Shown: in pieces, positions 22,367 through 40,775 of the stretch
How positions within the stretch are numbered: position 1 is the first letter of the stretch
Layout of the letters: every line of letters starts with the position of its first letter
DNA from: Linnemannia elongata
Taxonomy: Eukaryota; Mortierellomycota; Mortierellomycetes; Mortierellales; Mortierellaceae
Length of the DNA: 64,000 nt
Direction of reading: 5' to 3'
Assembly (NCBI GenBank): GCA_036320915.1
Contig: JAXBDG010000021.1
Coordinates: forward strand, 833,455 to 897,454
The notes under the pieces: generated by a model
Seen by the model: the letters and a program-made list of their open reading frames with translations, nothing else
Databases searched by the model: none
What the model was told of the DNA's origin: nothing
Translations under genes and position numbers: made by a program

Positions 22367-23769
22367 TTAGTAACCAGACTTGGTGTCGGCGGCGAGACTA
22401 TCGCCTGCGGGGTAGAAGCGGAGGTTGAGCGATGCATTTGACGTGCTCAGCTTGACATCGCTCGAGCCATGGCCGCGTGAGCCACGCTTGTTCGACTTCT
22501 TGTCCGTGTCGAACTGAAGGTGAGTTCCCTCGACAGTAGCTGAGCTATTGCTCGTCGCAAGATCAAATCGTCCCTGGAATGCCTCCGTCTATTTCATTGC
22601 ACGGATTCAAAGGCGAAGACAGACAGCACAATTGATTAATCAAACATGACCAAAAGACCAAAAGTAAAAGAAGTCATGTATCACACATTGTGAGACAACA
22701 CGCATAACTTACAAGGTTGACAGTAACAGAGCTGTTGGAGGTCTGTGCAAGACCCTTAAAGGGCTGGTCCTGTGGCACCATGATCGATGAGACAATGCTT
22801 GCATTGGATGTCTTTGTATGCACCTCAAGAGGCTGCCCAGTCTGGGAAGCATCCAAGCTGAGCTCAACTTTTGAATTGGCAGAGGTTACGCTGACATATG
22901 ATCCGCGCGAAGCTGGTCCAAGTAGACATCCAACAATGGCCTTGCCGTTCCTGGTGGAATTGTCCATCCACAGTCCTTGGCCTGTGGGTGTAGCATCAAC
23001 ATGCAGTTCGAGTCCAGAGTTTGAAGTCTTTGTTGTCACAGAAGACTGACGGCCATCACGAGGCTCGTGGACAACAAGCTTGGCAGAAATGGATCCGTTG
23101 GAGGTGTTGAGATCGATATGTCCTGCCTCGTATGAGCCAGAGATTGAAGAGTTGCTTGTGCGGAGGTCAATAGTATCGGCATGAAGAGTCTCCAGGGCAA
23201 TGGAGGAATTGGAGAGATCCGATTTGACCTTGTTCCAGATCAGGTTATGGAGTCCATCGCCTGAAAGGGAGCTGTTGGGAATATCGATGATCAAGTTCTC
23301 CATGGTGCGTACTGAGCTAGGGATCGAAATGGTTGTCTCGTGATAGATGTTCAGGTTGGCGAACCGTCTGGGACCCTGTGGACATGAAATAGCAAAGTTG
23401 GTTATGTGGTTAACAATCCTTTCTTTGATGCGTATTTCATGCGTGTTTCTTCTTTACGTTGCTTGGCACTTGTCAGAGCCCATCTTGTCGGTTTACCTCG
23501 AGTGTAAAGGTAAGTGTTCTGTCTTCAAATCGGGTTCTGATAGCAACTTCCTCTTTGTCGTTGTCTTTGGTTACCCAGATACGGGTCGAGATCAGTCCCA
23601 GGCCGGAGTCATCGTCGGTGTTGTGGATCAGACGGATCTTGCCCTGGACTTTGCCTTGGGCAATGACAGTAACGTTGGGATACTCCTTGGGGTTGAATGT
23701 GGTGTCGTCTCCCGGGACTCTGAGAGCGATGCTGGGCTGGTGAAGAAGGCCGACGAGAGAAGCAAACAT
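22367..23769 (-). CDS. DUF4097-like beta-repeat protein
   Basis: Exons 23769-23497, 23375-22713 and 22588-22367 give 385 aa. The central part is a series of short strands with repeated S-N-S-S / T-S-N-(A/G/S)-S turns, the look of the DUF4097 or toastrack beta-solenoid-like domain found in bacterial and fungal proteins of unknown role. The N-terminal ~90 residues form a separate strand-rich region with no signal peptide, so a cytoplasmic location is likely. Function is not known. The assignment rests on repeat style rather than on a catalytic motif. Confidence 0.7.
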
Positions 23770-24254
23770 GTTGTAGTTACAGTAGTAGGAGTAGTTGTTG
23801 TGGTACTGAAGTTCTTTCAGTAGTTGGATGATTGTCTGGTAGCTTGGTTGGTGAAAGGGGTCGTTGTTGAGCAGTGAAGAGAAGAAAATGGAAAATAAGA
23901 GAAAAGACAAGTGAAAAGAAACCTTCAAAAACATCCTTTAAATGTCTGTTGCTTTGTTGCTTTGGCTTGGCACGGCGCCTGTTTTGAGTCTCAAATGGAA
24001 AAAATGAAAATCTCTTGGCTTTTTTTGTGCTGCTTTGACTCTTGGCTTGATATCCACCAAAAACAACACCTTTCAATAGTCGACAATAGGATCAAACACG
24101 TCTCACTTTTCCTACGGTCTTCTCGTTCTTAATGACTACAGCCATGTTAAGTGAGAGTCGTGTCTGTTGGTTTGTGGCTTTATTAGATGTAGGTAGAAAG
24201 AGAAGCATAAAATAATAATAATAAAGAATAGGGGGATAAAGGCCATGTGCCATT
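23770..24254. other. intergenic
   Basis: 5' region of the DUF4097-like gene and 3' region of the secreted 8-Cys gene. It is AT-rich with an AATAATAATAATAAAG stretch at about 24212. No further gene seen. Confidence 0.5.
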
Positions 24255-24752
24255 TCAAAGGGCAGAAAGCACTGCCATGACAGTTGAAAGGACCACAGCC
24301 CATCCCAACACTGTAGCAGACTGCGTAATCGACAACTGAACACCGGCAGAAGGAGAGGTAGGCTTGCTGGTATCAGCAGTAGTGGTGGCTGCAGGGGTAG
24401 GGGTAGGAGAGGGTGTTGGCTTGACACAGGTGATGTTCAATCCTGTCAGCAAGTTGGCAGCGAACCCGTTCTTAAAGGCTGTCAACTCGTTGGCCTGACA
24501 ACTGGTCGCGCAGGCGTTGGTCCATGTAAAGTCAAAGCTCGCGTCGCAAAGGCAGGTCTTGTACTCTGGTGTGGTCTGGTTGCTCAGGTTGACGCCAACA
24601 CAGGTGGGCAAGGCTGAAATTTGACCGACCAGGCAGTTGTTGCAGGGGACAGAGAGTCCGAACTGGGCTGAGACTTGGTTGTTCATCTGTGTCAGGACAA
24701 TCAGGAGAAGGACCTGCAGAGCAAGGATGAAGACGGAGCGAGAGGGTGCCAT
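24255..24752 (-). CDS. secreted 8-cysteine GPI-type protein (family member 1)
   Basis: 165 aa, single exon; start at 24752 (MAPSRS), chosen because a typical signal peptide (hydrophobic core LALQVLLLIVL, cleavage near SAQ) follows at once. The mature part has eight Cys in the order CxxCL, C, CLC, WxxxC, C, C. A Pro/Thr-rich stalk and a hydrophobic C-terminus (VVLSTVMAVLSAL) fit GPI anchoring. The cysteine order resembles CFEM domains, but spacing and lack of the usual Asp differ. A cell-wall or cell-surface location is inferred; function unknown. Related proteins lie at 41085, 43119, 45065 and 46777. Confidence 0.8.
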   Translation of the reverse strand: MAPSRSVFILALQVLLLIVLTQMNNQVSAQFGLSVPCNNCLVGQISALPTCVGVNLSNQTTPEYKTCLCDASFDFTWTNACATSCQANELTAFKNGFAANLLTGLNITCVKPTPSPTPTPAATTTADTSKPTSPSAGVQLSITQSATVLGWAVVLSTVMAVLSAL

Positions 24753-25336
24753 CGTGTTGAAATGAGTATGTATGTATTTGTGTTTTGAGGAGTGAAGAAA
24801 GGTGGAAAGGACAGCAAGAAGGGGAAAGAAGTTAGAGAGAAGTGCAGTGAAGTGTACAAGGAAGGAGAGGTGAGAAGACAAGAAGAGGAAGAAGGGCTGT
24901 ATGTATGTATCCGGTCTGGGGAATTGAGGCTAGTGTGGAGTCAGGGGGAAAGGGCACAAAAAAGTTGGCACAGAGTCAGGGGCATAAGAGAGAAGAGGGG
25001 AGGGCGAACAAAAGAGAAAAAAAAAGAAAACAATGCGGCATGTCCATCTCCTTATGTATTCATCCGGAAGGTACGGTAAGGAAGGACAAAGGACAACGGC
25101 TAACCAGCAACCAGCAGCGGGCTGAGAAGAAAAAAAAAACGATGACATCGAGCCGTCGAACCCTATTCATTCCCACATCCACTCCCACTCCGAAAGGCGT
25201 TGCACCGCACCAGAACGTTAATGGTCCGATTCCAAGTCTACATGCATCCCAGCATGTATCCACGTTAACAACCATGATCCACTCACATTAGCTCATCCAT
25301 GTGTGTGATATAAAGCGAACCGTTTTAATGATCAAT
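24753..25336. other. intergenic
   Basis: Promoter of the secreted 8-Cys gene (GA-rich on the plus strand, i.e. CT-rich in the transcribed sense) and the HIS5 3' region. The two small ORFs here are low-complexity and were not accepted. Confidence 0.5.
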
Positions 25337-26710
25337 CTAAGACGAAAGCTGCTCGGTCAGGCGGCGGATCACAACATCGTTCTCCTCAGGGGTGCCAACA
25401 GTGATGCGTAGGCAGCCCTCGCATCCAATCTCGGTACCACGGAATCGCACAACAAGTCCCTGTCTTGAAGCCATATCCGAGTAGATCTTGAACGCCCGGT
25501 CGTTGCAAGGCTTGCCGTCCTTGTCAAGAACCTCGACCAAGACAAAGTTTGAGTCGTTGGTGCCCAAGATGCGACCGAGGCCAGAGATGGACTTGAAGGC
25601 CTCCAACAGCCTGTCTCTCTCCTGGACCATGACTGCGATGTGCTTGTGAAGGATCTCGAGACCCTTGGGCTGAAGAGCCTCCTGTGCGACTCTTGAGGTG
25701 GTGCTGGCAATATTATAAGGTGCCTTGGTGGCGTTCATATAAAACGCGATCTCGGGCGATGTAATCGCAATCCCCAAACTATGTTTTAAGAAAAAATATG
25801 GCAGCGTGGATGAGTATGCACCTTTGAGCAGGGACCATTATTATCAACATATGTACCCTTCATAAACAACAACCCTTACCGAACTCCAGCCAATCCAAAG
25901 CTCTTGCTCATGGTCTGCATGACAACGAGGTTGGGATAGTCCTTGACCCAGGTTGCCGTTGACCCCTCCTTGCCAGCATCAATAAAGTCCACATAAGCCT
26001 CATCCACGGCAACGATTCCCTTGTAGTTAGGCATGGTCAGGACACGCTTCATGCTTTCGTGACTCAGAGCAGATCCTGTAGGGTTTCCTGGGCTGCATAA
26101 GAAGATGATTTTGATGTTTGGGTGAGCTGCCACCTGCTTCTCGATCTATTATAGCAATGAACAATTCACAACAACAAATGCATTAGGGCCCTGTTCGTTG
26201 ACGACTGAAAGCAGCGGAGATTGGTTCTTTGTCCTTTTCATTTGGAGAAGGTACCTCCTCGACGTTCAATTGGAACTGGCCGTCCAGGGTCAGGTTAGCC
26301 TTGTGGACCTGGACATCGTTGATCTGGGCAGAGACAGAGTACATGCCGTAGGTGGGAGGGGTTATCAGGACAGCATCCTTGCCGGGCACACAGAAGACAC
26401 GGAAGAGCATGTCGATGACTTCGTCACTGCCGACACCGAGAAAAAAGTTTTCAGGGCCGCCCTGGATATTCCTGAACTTTGCGATCAGGTTCTTGAGGTC
26501 GTGCTGGTGAGGGTCAGGGTAGCGGTTGATGTCGAGTCCTGCGCTCGAGACGGCGGCCTCAGAGATAGGGTTCAGGGCGGGGCCGTAGGCGTTCTCGTTG
26601 GCGTCGAGCAGGACACCTGAGGAGTAGTCATCACGGGCACAGCGGTAGGGCTTCAAGGCCACGATATTGGGGCGAACGATGCTCTTGATATCAAAGGTTG
26701 TAGCAGCCAT
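25337..26710 (-). CDS. HIS5: histidinol-phosphate aminotransferase
   Basis: Exons 26710-26255, 26145-25880 and 25778-25337 give 387 aa, the usual size. It transfers an amino group from glutamate to imidazole-acetol phosphate in histidine synthesis, using pyridoxal phosphate. Family marks: LLDANENAYGP near the N-terminus, the VDEAYVDF motif that contacts the cofactor, and TMSKSFGLAGVRLG containing the PLP-binding lysine, which is completed across intron 2. The C-terminus RITVGTPEEND is typical. It is divergent from the SDR gene, with a ~1-kb shared upstream region. Confidence 0.93.
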
Positions 26711-27704
26711 TTTCTGTGGTAAGATATTAGTGAGTGATTATGTTGCAAAGGAGAGCAAGGCGTGCAAGGTATAAAGAATGGATGAGTGGGTGAAAGAGAA
26801 TGAGGAGAGTAGAATGCAATTGAGAAGAAGAGAAGAAGAAAAAGAAGTGAATGCAAGAAGGAGAAAAGAAGAAGAAGGGAGAAGGGAGAAGTAGGAGTGG
26901 AGTGGGAAAAAAGAGGAGTGAGTCGAATAAGAGTCGTTCATTTTTTTTTTCTTTATCTTATTTTTCTTTGTCCCTGTTCACATTGACTCACTGACTTTTC
27001 ATTATTTGCGGTGACTGGCTGTGGTTCACAGGGCAGGGATCTTCACAAACACACGCACACCTGGAACCGTTCTATGATTGATGATATTCTCCGAGCGGGG
27101 TTGAACAAAGGTCAGAAAGGGGGAATTATTGTCTGGATAACGTGGGGGGGGGGGGGGGGGGGGGGGGAGGGGATGGCTTGTCACAACACACGCACACACA
27201 CTCATTTGGGTGTCCTCGATACTTCGATACATACAAGTCTCTTTCTGCCCTTGACTCTAGCCTCAACGTCTTGCCTAGGATACGTCTATGGAGATAATAC
27301 GCGTTGCAATTGCTGTCAATGTGTTAATGCTATTCAATTGTAGAAAACCAACTCTGTTCAAAGGTTTATTATTCAACCGATTCGCCCCTCTCCATTCCTT
27401 CTTTGTTCATTCCCTCCGGCTCGCATATTTTCATCCCTAACCACCATACTCGATCCAACCAGTCAACGGTCTATCCGATCCCTTCACTCTCCACCTTTCG
27501 TACTTTTTTTGTCGAATCAAGGCAACCTTTTTATTATTATTCTTTTCCTTTTTTTTTTTGTTTTCTCTTCTCTCTACCTTTTTCTTCACTTCTCCCACAC
27601 GTACTCTTTATTCGCTCTCACTCACTCTCTCTCTCTTTGTCTCTCTCCCTTTCATCGTCCCCTCATTTACTTTTACCCTCTCATTCAACACATACATACA
27701 CGCA
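26711..27704. promoter_or_regulatory. divergent upstream region of HIS5 and the SDR gene
   Basis: It contains a 24-bp G run (27144-27167) and a long CT-rich block (27530-27690) just before the SDR start, as seen at many fungal transcription starts. The ORFs in it are low-complexity. No TGACTC-type Gcn4 site next to HIS5 was searched exhaustively; one TGACTCAC occurs near 26987. Confidence 0.45.
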
Positions 27705-29131
27705 ATGTAAGGTCGACTTACTGTTACATTCCCCTCTCGTCACGCTGCAAACCTTTTCGTATATACAAGACTCTGACAACAGCAATTCCTATGTGTACTG
27801 ACTATCTACCATAGGCGCATTCAAGGAAAGAATTTCATTGTAACTGGCGGAAGCTCTGGTCTCGGTAAGAGCTAACCCTCCTCGCCTTCTTTCAAATGAA
27901 CCTCTCGCTGAGACCTTCATAAGAAAAAACTCACCTCCTCATTGATAAACGTATTGACACTAGGCGAAGCGACTGTTCGCAGCATTGTCGAGAAGGGCGG
28001 CAAAGTGGTCGTGTTTGACATCAATGAAGAGCGTGGTGAGGCCCTTGCTGCCGAGTTGGCCGGCTCAGTCTTTTGGCCTGGTGCAACCGACGTCGCAGGA
28101 GAGGAGTCGGTCATCAGCTCGATTGAGAAGGGCGTTACTGCCTTTGGTAACATCTCGGGAGTTGTCAATTGTGGAGGCGTGGGTATGGCACAGAAGGTAA
28201 GACAACGACTTCCCAGTAGTTTTTGCGTGTCAATGCACCAAGTCCTTGGCACTTTGACCCCTCTGCGAGCCGGCCAATCAATCCACAGCCTAAACTGAAC
28301 CTTTTTTGTCTCTTTCTCAATTGAATGATGGGCGGATGTAGATCGTGTTCAGGAACGGCGAGCCTCAGCCTTTGGATATCTTTACCGAGGTAGTCAGGAT
28401 CAACCTCATCGGCACCTTCAACGTCTGCCGCCTGGTCGCCGCTCACATCATTTCCAACATTAAGGAGTCGTCTGAGAAGGAGGAAGACCCTGGTGTCATC
28501 ATCAACGTCGCCTCTATTGCATATACCGAGGGGTACGGCCTACCTCTGTCAATTCGTACTTTCAGTTGACACATTTGAATTTGCCCATTTCGCAACACTT
28601 GTTAACCGCCCTGTGTTTTTTCTTGTTTTCTCTTGCAGACAAGCTGGTCAAACTGCCTACTCTGCTTCCAAAGGTACATGAAGTGTTTTATGTGCATAGA
28701 TTCAGAAGCGACTGCAACCAAACACAACATAGTATCTGACATTTTTCTCGCTCGGCTGTAATCAAACCGAATAGGTGGTGTTGCCGGTATGACCTTGCCT
28801 ATGGCTCGCGATCTGGCTGGCCAGGTTCGTGTCTGCACCATTGCCCCTGGTTTCTTTGGTAAGTGCACGTATCTCTATCGAATTGCCAGTTTCTCTTTCC
28901 TATAAGCTCAACCACAATCGCGCTCACACCTAGCCCTTTTCTTCAAACCTCACAGGCACCCCTATGGGCAACGCTGTCAAGGACTCGAATCTGGAGAAGC
29001 ACATGATCCACCCCTACCGTATGGGCAAGCCAAGCGAGTTTGCCCACCTCGCCTGTGCCATCATCGAAAACCCCATGATGAACGGCGAGATTGTCCGTAT
29101 CGACGGTGCCGTTCGACTCGGAAAGTTGTAA
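27705..29131 (+). CDS. short-chain dehydrogenase, 3-hydroxyacyl-CoA dehydrogenase type 2-like
   Basis: Exons 27705-27706, 27815-27864, 27964-28196, 28342-28532, 28639-28673, 28775-28858 and 28956-29131 give 256 aa. The start codon is split: exon 1 supplies AT and exon 2 supplies G, after a 108-nt intron with clean GTAAGG...TAG ends. Classical SDR motifs are present: GGSSGLG (NAD pocket), Asp in FDINEERG (NAD rather than NADP), NVAS, and the catalytic Tyr-x3-Lys in AYSASKG. Overall it looks like HSD17B10/type II HADH, a mitochondrial enzyme oxidising 3-hydroxyacyl-CoA in beta-oxidation and branched amino acid breakdown. If the split ATG is wrong, the N-terminus would need another short exon. 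Confidence 0.88.
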
Positions 29132-29261
29132 AAAAAAAATGTTCACAAAGGATTATCGGAATAAAATATTCAATCCAAAAGAAAGAAAAAACCGCATAGT
29201 TTTTGTTTTAACGTCTATGATTGTATTGCATTATGGGTTCAAATAGCGGCATGGACGAAAC

Positions 29262-31660
29262 TCACTTCTTCCTCTTGGAGGCGCGTCCCCAAACTTTGAC
29301 GCTGAAATCGGCGGAACCGGAAGCAAGAACGTGGTCTACAGGGTGGAAGTCAACATCATACACGCGGTCTGTATGGCCCGAGAGCTTCTGCAGAACTTCG
29401 TATTGGCCGTCGCCAGCGCCCACGTCAAAGAGGTACACATATGGGTCCATCGATCCTGAAGCCAGGATAAGGCTCGATTCCAATGGAATGTCTTTGTCCG
29501 AGATGGTTGATGGTGGCTCGTCTCCATCTCCTCCACGTACTTTTCCGGTCCTTCTGCCTGCAGCACCTGCAATATCTATGAAAAAAAAAAAAGCATTGGA
29601 AGCTCGCGAGTCAGTTTCATGTACATGTAATATCACTAGAAAGTGCCTGATAGCGAGGGAAAGGTTGAATTGACTTACAGTCTTTTCCGTGGAAAAATGC
29701 ACTCTTGATGGGCCAGTGCTTGTTCCTGTATCCTTTGAGTGAATAAACCAGGCGAGGCATGGTTGTAGGCGGCTCGAATCCTCGATCGTACACTCGGATG
29801 ACTATGGTTTTAGTCATAGTTACAGTAACAAAATTCCCTTGTAAATAATCAACATTCTGTACTCAAATTCAAAGCTTTTGTTCACATCCAGCACGACATG
29901 ATAAAAATAATCTGGCTTGCCATTGTCGTAGCTGTTCACTGCGAGCCATCGTGACTCAGGTTCTTCTGTTTCTGCCAAGCTGACTCCGTTCAGCGAGCCT
30001 CGTTGCTTGGAGATTGCCAAGTGCGAAATAGGCTTCTTGGTCGGCTCATTTAAAATCGCCTGCAGAACCTTGCCTGTGCGCATATCCCATGTCTTCAGGT
30101 ATCCAGAAGAGTCTCCTGAAATAACTGTCAGACCGTCATGATAAACGTAGCTATCAATGAACAATGACTTGACTTGATTAGATAATGAGCATGAGTATAT
30201 TAGCAGGGGACAGAACGAAGCCAGTTTCATCCTTACATGGAGTTAACCATGGTATCGTTTTTGATGGCGATAGCTGATCCAGATGTAGGGTTAGCGTCCT
30301 TCCTGGTGTCGACCATGGTCAACATGTTGCGCGTAGTACCACTAAAGAAAATGTGGTTATCTGGTCAAATACAGGGAGGGTATGATGACTTAATTAGCAC
30401 TGTGACATCTAGCTTTTCAATAAACAATACCCATGATCATAGTTGCGACAGCGTTCATACCTTGAGGATGGAAACGCACACATTGCACAAATCCTTCTCC
30501 TTCAAAGCTGTCCAGTTGCTTGCCAGATTCCACATCCCACAGCTTGCATGTCTTGTCGTACGCTCCTGAAAGAAGCAAAGTCGAGTCGTGACCCCACGCC
30601 AGATCGGAAATGTTAAGACCGTGTCCCTTAAGCACATAGAGCTGACATAACACAAAATGAAGAAAGTAAAACGGTGGTTAGTAGTGTGATACAAACGGCA
30701 CAAGGTTCATTGGGCGCATTAAGAGGCAGTGCATCCCGCGTGACAAAGAAAAAAAAATGGCGGGATCCCTCTCCACTGAAGTTGTTCTTCACCTCGTTCT
30801 GATTTGTGGTGCCATCCCAGATCCTCACAGTCTTGTCAAAGGAGCCCGTTGCGAGATATTTTCCATTGGGTGAGTACTGGACTGCATAAACAGCCCCCTG
30901 ATGTCCCTTCAAATCATTCTTCAAGAAAAACTGCCTTCCATCCGACTTTGATGACCCATCCTGCCTCGATACTAGAGAGATGAGGGCGGGAACGTGTGGA
31001 ACGACGTCAACATCAACTTCAAGATGAATAAGACAATGATTCACAAACAAACATGTCCCAAAAATAGCCACCGCAATGAGCTCTTGAAAGAAAAAGAAGA
31101 TGGATCGAATCTCACTCACCAATATTGCCCATGTTCAGGCGGCGCACGCCATCTTCCTCGACTTTGATCAGGTCTGTTGCGTTCTTGAGCTGCGCGTCTG
31201 TGCCCCTTGAAGCCACATCAGAGCCATTGGCCGGATTGGATGACGCAGCCTCTGCGCCGTGACTCTGCTGGGCCGCCGACATGTTTGATAAGAGTTGTCC
31301 GACGGCCAGGACCATGTCGTTTTGGTGAGATCCTGCCGCATTAAACGCACTATTTGAGGTGTAGGGCAATGATGTTGTTGTTGATGATACAGACACGTCA
31401 CTGCTGATGCCACTGTTGTTGTTGTTGAGTGGACGTGACGCCGAGGTGGTATTGTTGTTGCTATTGGACTGGTGGTTGGATGAGCCAAGTTGGGCAGAAT
31501 AGATGTAGGAGAGTTCGAAGAGAGACTTTTTGAGGGCCTTGTTTTCAGCCTCGAGGACGTCGATCTTTGCTTTGAGGGACTTTTGTTCGCGGACGAGTTT
31601 CTCTATGGCGGGGTCGACCTGCTGAGATGACTGGTGGCCTGGGGCATTTGATGCCGACAT
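29262..31660 (-). CDS. WD40 beta-propeller protein with N-terminal coiled coil
   Basis: Exons 31660-31120, 31016-30793, 30641-30431, 30360-30237, 30150-29921, 29801-29679 and 29575-29262 give 588 aa. Residues ~15-50 are a heptad-like helix (LVREQKSLKAKIDVLEAENKALKK). An Asn/Ser-rich linker follows, then about six to seven WD repeats (for example LKGHQGAVYAVQYSPNGKY, SGAYDKTCKLWD, ASGSADFSVKVWG). The intron after residue ...SYDN appears to use a GC donor (GCAAGC), since only this joins to VIRVYD in frame. The C-terminus is basic (RASKRKK). WD proteins are scaffolds; I cannot name the orthologue. Divergent from USP7. Confidence 0.8.
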
Positions 31661-32401
31661 GGCGGGAGTGGTTTGTGGGTGATGCTGGTTGGTGCTTGCT
31701 TGCCGTTTGCTTGGGCTTTGCTTAGGCTGAGCTGGCCTGACTGAAGTGAAAAGTCAAGGGAGAAAGCAGTCACGGATGACACACGTGATGAGAGCCGTAC
31801 GTCATTAGGACAGGAAGGGTCGTCGTCGTCTTCGTCAACAAAACCGCCCCTGGCGTGTTGTTATATCCATGCGTTATCCTTTGTCATCCACATCTTTATT
31901 CTTCTTATTCTTTTCTTTATCTACTTTATTACTTACTCCTCCTTCTTTTCCACAGTTTCCCGTCGAACTGAACGAAAGAATTGAGTGAACCTGGACTGTC
32001 GACAAGTCGACCCTCAATTTTTTTTTATTCTTTTTATTCTTTTCGTTCCTCCGACGCGACGACATTTTTTCTTGTCTTCTGTCCCTCCTTCTCTTTCCTC
32101 TTTTCTCTCTTCTCTCCACTTCTCTTTTGTTTTTGTGATTCTTTTTCCCATTGAGCATCGCTCTCACTCACAGACACAAACGACAACGACAAAAACACCC
32201 ACACCACTCTCTCACCTCACCTTTCTCTTACCACCACCACCCCTCTCACCCACATTTTTCTCGGCAAGACCAAACGCTTGCTGAGCCAACTCGGAGCTAT
32301 CCACCATTGACCTCCTACCCTATCTAACTAAACTCGCCAACCCTCAGACCCTCCTCGTCCTCTGCGCCCTCGTACTCGCCTACAACTATCTTCACGCCAA
32401 A
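31661..32401. promoter_or_regulatory. divergent upstream region of WD40 and USP7 genes
   Basis: 741 bp. The part from 31880 to 32270 is strongly CT-rich on the plus strand (TTCTTATTCTTTTC, CTCTTTTCTCTC, CACCACCACC), the sense expected for the USP7 transcript leader. ORFs in it are low-complexity. Confidence 0.5.
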
Positions 32402-37732
<5,331 letters not shown>

Positions 37733-37920
37733 AGAAGCTATTGGCATAGCAGACCTAGGAGCAGCATTGAGGAGGCGGAGGAGCGGTGGAGGAGCGCAAC
37801 CCATAAACAAACAAAAAACTTTAAGAAAAAAATCATTATCAAGTAACAAATCAACAATAACAACCATGATTCGAACATTCACCCTTTTTGAATGTGTTTT
37901 TATTTGGTTTTTTTGTTGTG

Positions 37921-39183
37921 TTACAATTGCGGAGATGGCGTCCGATACCGAGAGGTGTGTTCGTCATGATCGTATTCGTCATAGTCACTGCCACCACCGA
38001 AACTGCTGGCGACTTCGATATCGGCGTCCAGATCGTGCTCCTCATACATTTCTTCCTCTTCTTCTCCTAGCTGTTGTTGCTGTTGATATTGTTGCTGTAA
38101 GAGTCGTTGCTCTTGGAGCTGAAGTTGTCGCGTCCATCTGTCCGCATCACCTTGCTCGTCTTCGTCAATTACGAGTAGACCATCGTCGTTCTCTTCATCC
38201 TCTTCTTCTGCCTCGTGGTAGGGTTCACGCGGATGGCGGCGGTCGTGGGGGAACCGAGTGTCTCTGTCGTCAATAATGCTGTTGCTATCATCGATACTGC
38301 CCTCGTCTTCATCGCCTCCGCTACCCTTGTCCCTGTGGTAGTGCCTGGATGGATAGGGGCTATAGATGAACGACTGGTCATCAATCCTTTGGCAATGATC
38401 CAGTTCATCCTGCTCATGAATCATCGTATTCCGACGCTGGTCCTCCAACAGTCCGTCCATGGTCAGCATCATATCCTGCCGACTGTCGTCGTCTTCAATG
38501 CCGTAATTGCTCTGATCACCGTAGTTGTGAGTATCTTCGTGGTCTTCCTCCTCGTCGTCGCCGGATTGACCAATGTCTTCATCAAGGTCCCGTCCCATAT
38601 CCATATCATCTTCGCCCTCCCCCTCGCCTTCTCCTTCTGCGTCTTCATCGTCTTCTTCGTCGTCGTCTTCTTCGTCCTCATCCTCGCCCTCTTCATCCAT
38701 GTCCTATGTTGATTATGTTCAGAATTAATATGGAGTTAATTTCGCTGTTTCCTGGACTTTGGATCTGATAAACAAATAGTAGATATTGCATGATAAGTTG
38801 CCTATTGATCGCTTTTGCTTATTACAATAAAGGGCTTGGAGAGTCCAACGGGGATCAAGTGTGTGCCCGAGTACCTGATCTTCTTCAGCTATCAAAAACA
38901 AACAGTAACAAAGAAAGTTTTCTTTCGTTGAGACACTACTACCAAACTTCTGCGCACAAAATAAAAGGCGCCTTTTAAGGTCGTTCTGTTTTTTTTTTTC
39001 TTTTTTTTTTTTTCTTTGTTTGCTTGACATGCATATGTATACCTTGGCGTTAAATTCTTTTTCCTCGTGTGAGAGTTCGTCGTGCATATGCTCGACATCG
39101 CGTTCGCGCGGGTACCAGAGCACGTCTGTTTTTTGTGGGAGCAATGTTGGCATTCGACTTTGTGGTGGGAATCGTGGTGCCAT
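37921..39183 (-). CDS. acidic hypothetical protein (gene model incomplete)
   Basis: The main exon runs from about 38706 down to the stop at 37921. It is extremely Asp/Glu-rich at first (MDEEGEDEDEEDDDEE), then has mixed polar sequence with a Gln-rich stretch near the end. A likely first exon is 39183-39043 (MAPRFPPQSR... to EKEFNAK), and a 14-nt exon around 38877-38890 (reading EEDQ) probably lies between. The phases do not quite fit with canonical sites: the first join is one base out unless a GC donor just downstream (GCATGT or GCAAAC) is used. No family recognised. Convergent with USP7 (188 bp between stops). Confidence 0.5.
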
Positions 39184-39592
39184 TTCTGTGTGTGTTATAT
39201 GCTGTCTTTCTGCTGTGGTTGTTCGTAGTTGTCGTTGATTGTTGTCGTGAGGTTGTTGTGATGGTAGTTGATTGTGTCGAATGAAGAACGGAGAAAGGTC
39301 TTCATTAAATGGAAGGCTTTCGTGACTGTCGAGTCTCTCTTTTCTTTCTTGTTCCTCTCAGGCACCAAGGTTCCGGTTCTTTGTTCTTTTTTTTTTATTT
39401 TTCTGTGAGGAGAGCATATCGACCGATGAAGATGGTGTCCTTGGCAATGTTGCGATGCAGAAGGGAGGTTTTAAAATTACAACAAGCGCCTGAGTAAATG
39501 AAAAAAAAATGACTGTCTAGTGGACTGGCTGACATGACAGAACCCCCCCTCCTCTTCCTCGGTCAGCAGCAACACATCCATCTTTCTCCCGC
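39184..39592. other. intergenic
   Basis: Upstream of the acidic gene and downstream of AMMECR1. T/G-rich; no gene seen. Confidence 0.5.

Positions 39593-40775
<1,183 letters not shown>

Noticed and set aside
38215..38712. Plus-strand 165-codon hydrophobic ORF resembling a membrane protein
   Set aside because: It is antisense to the Asp/Glu-rich protein; GAC/GAG codons read in reverse give Val/Leu/Phe.
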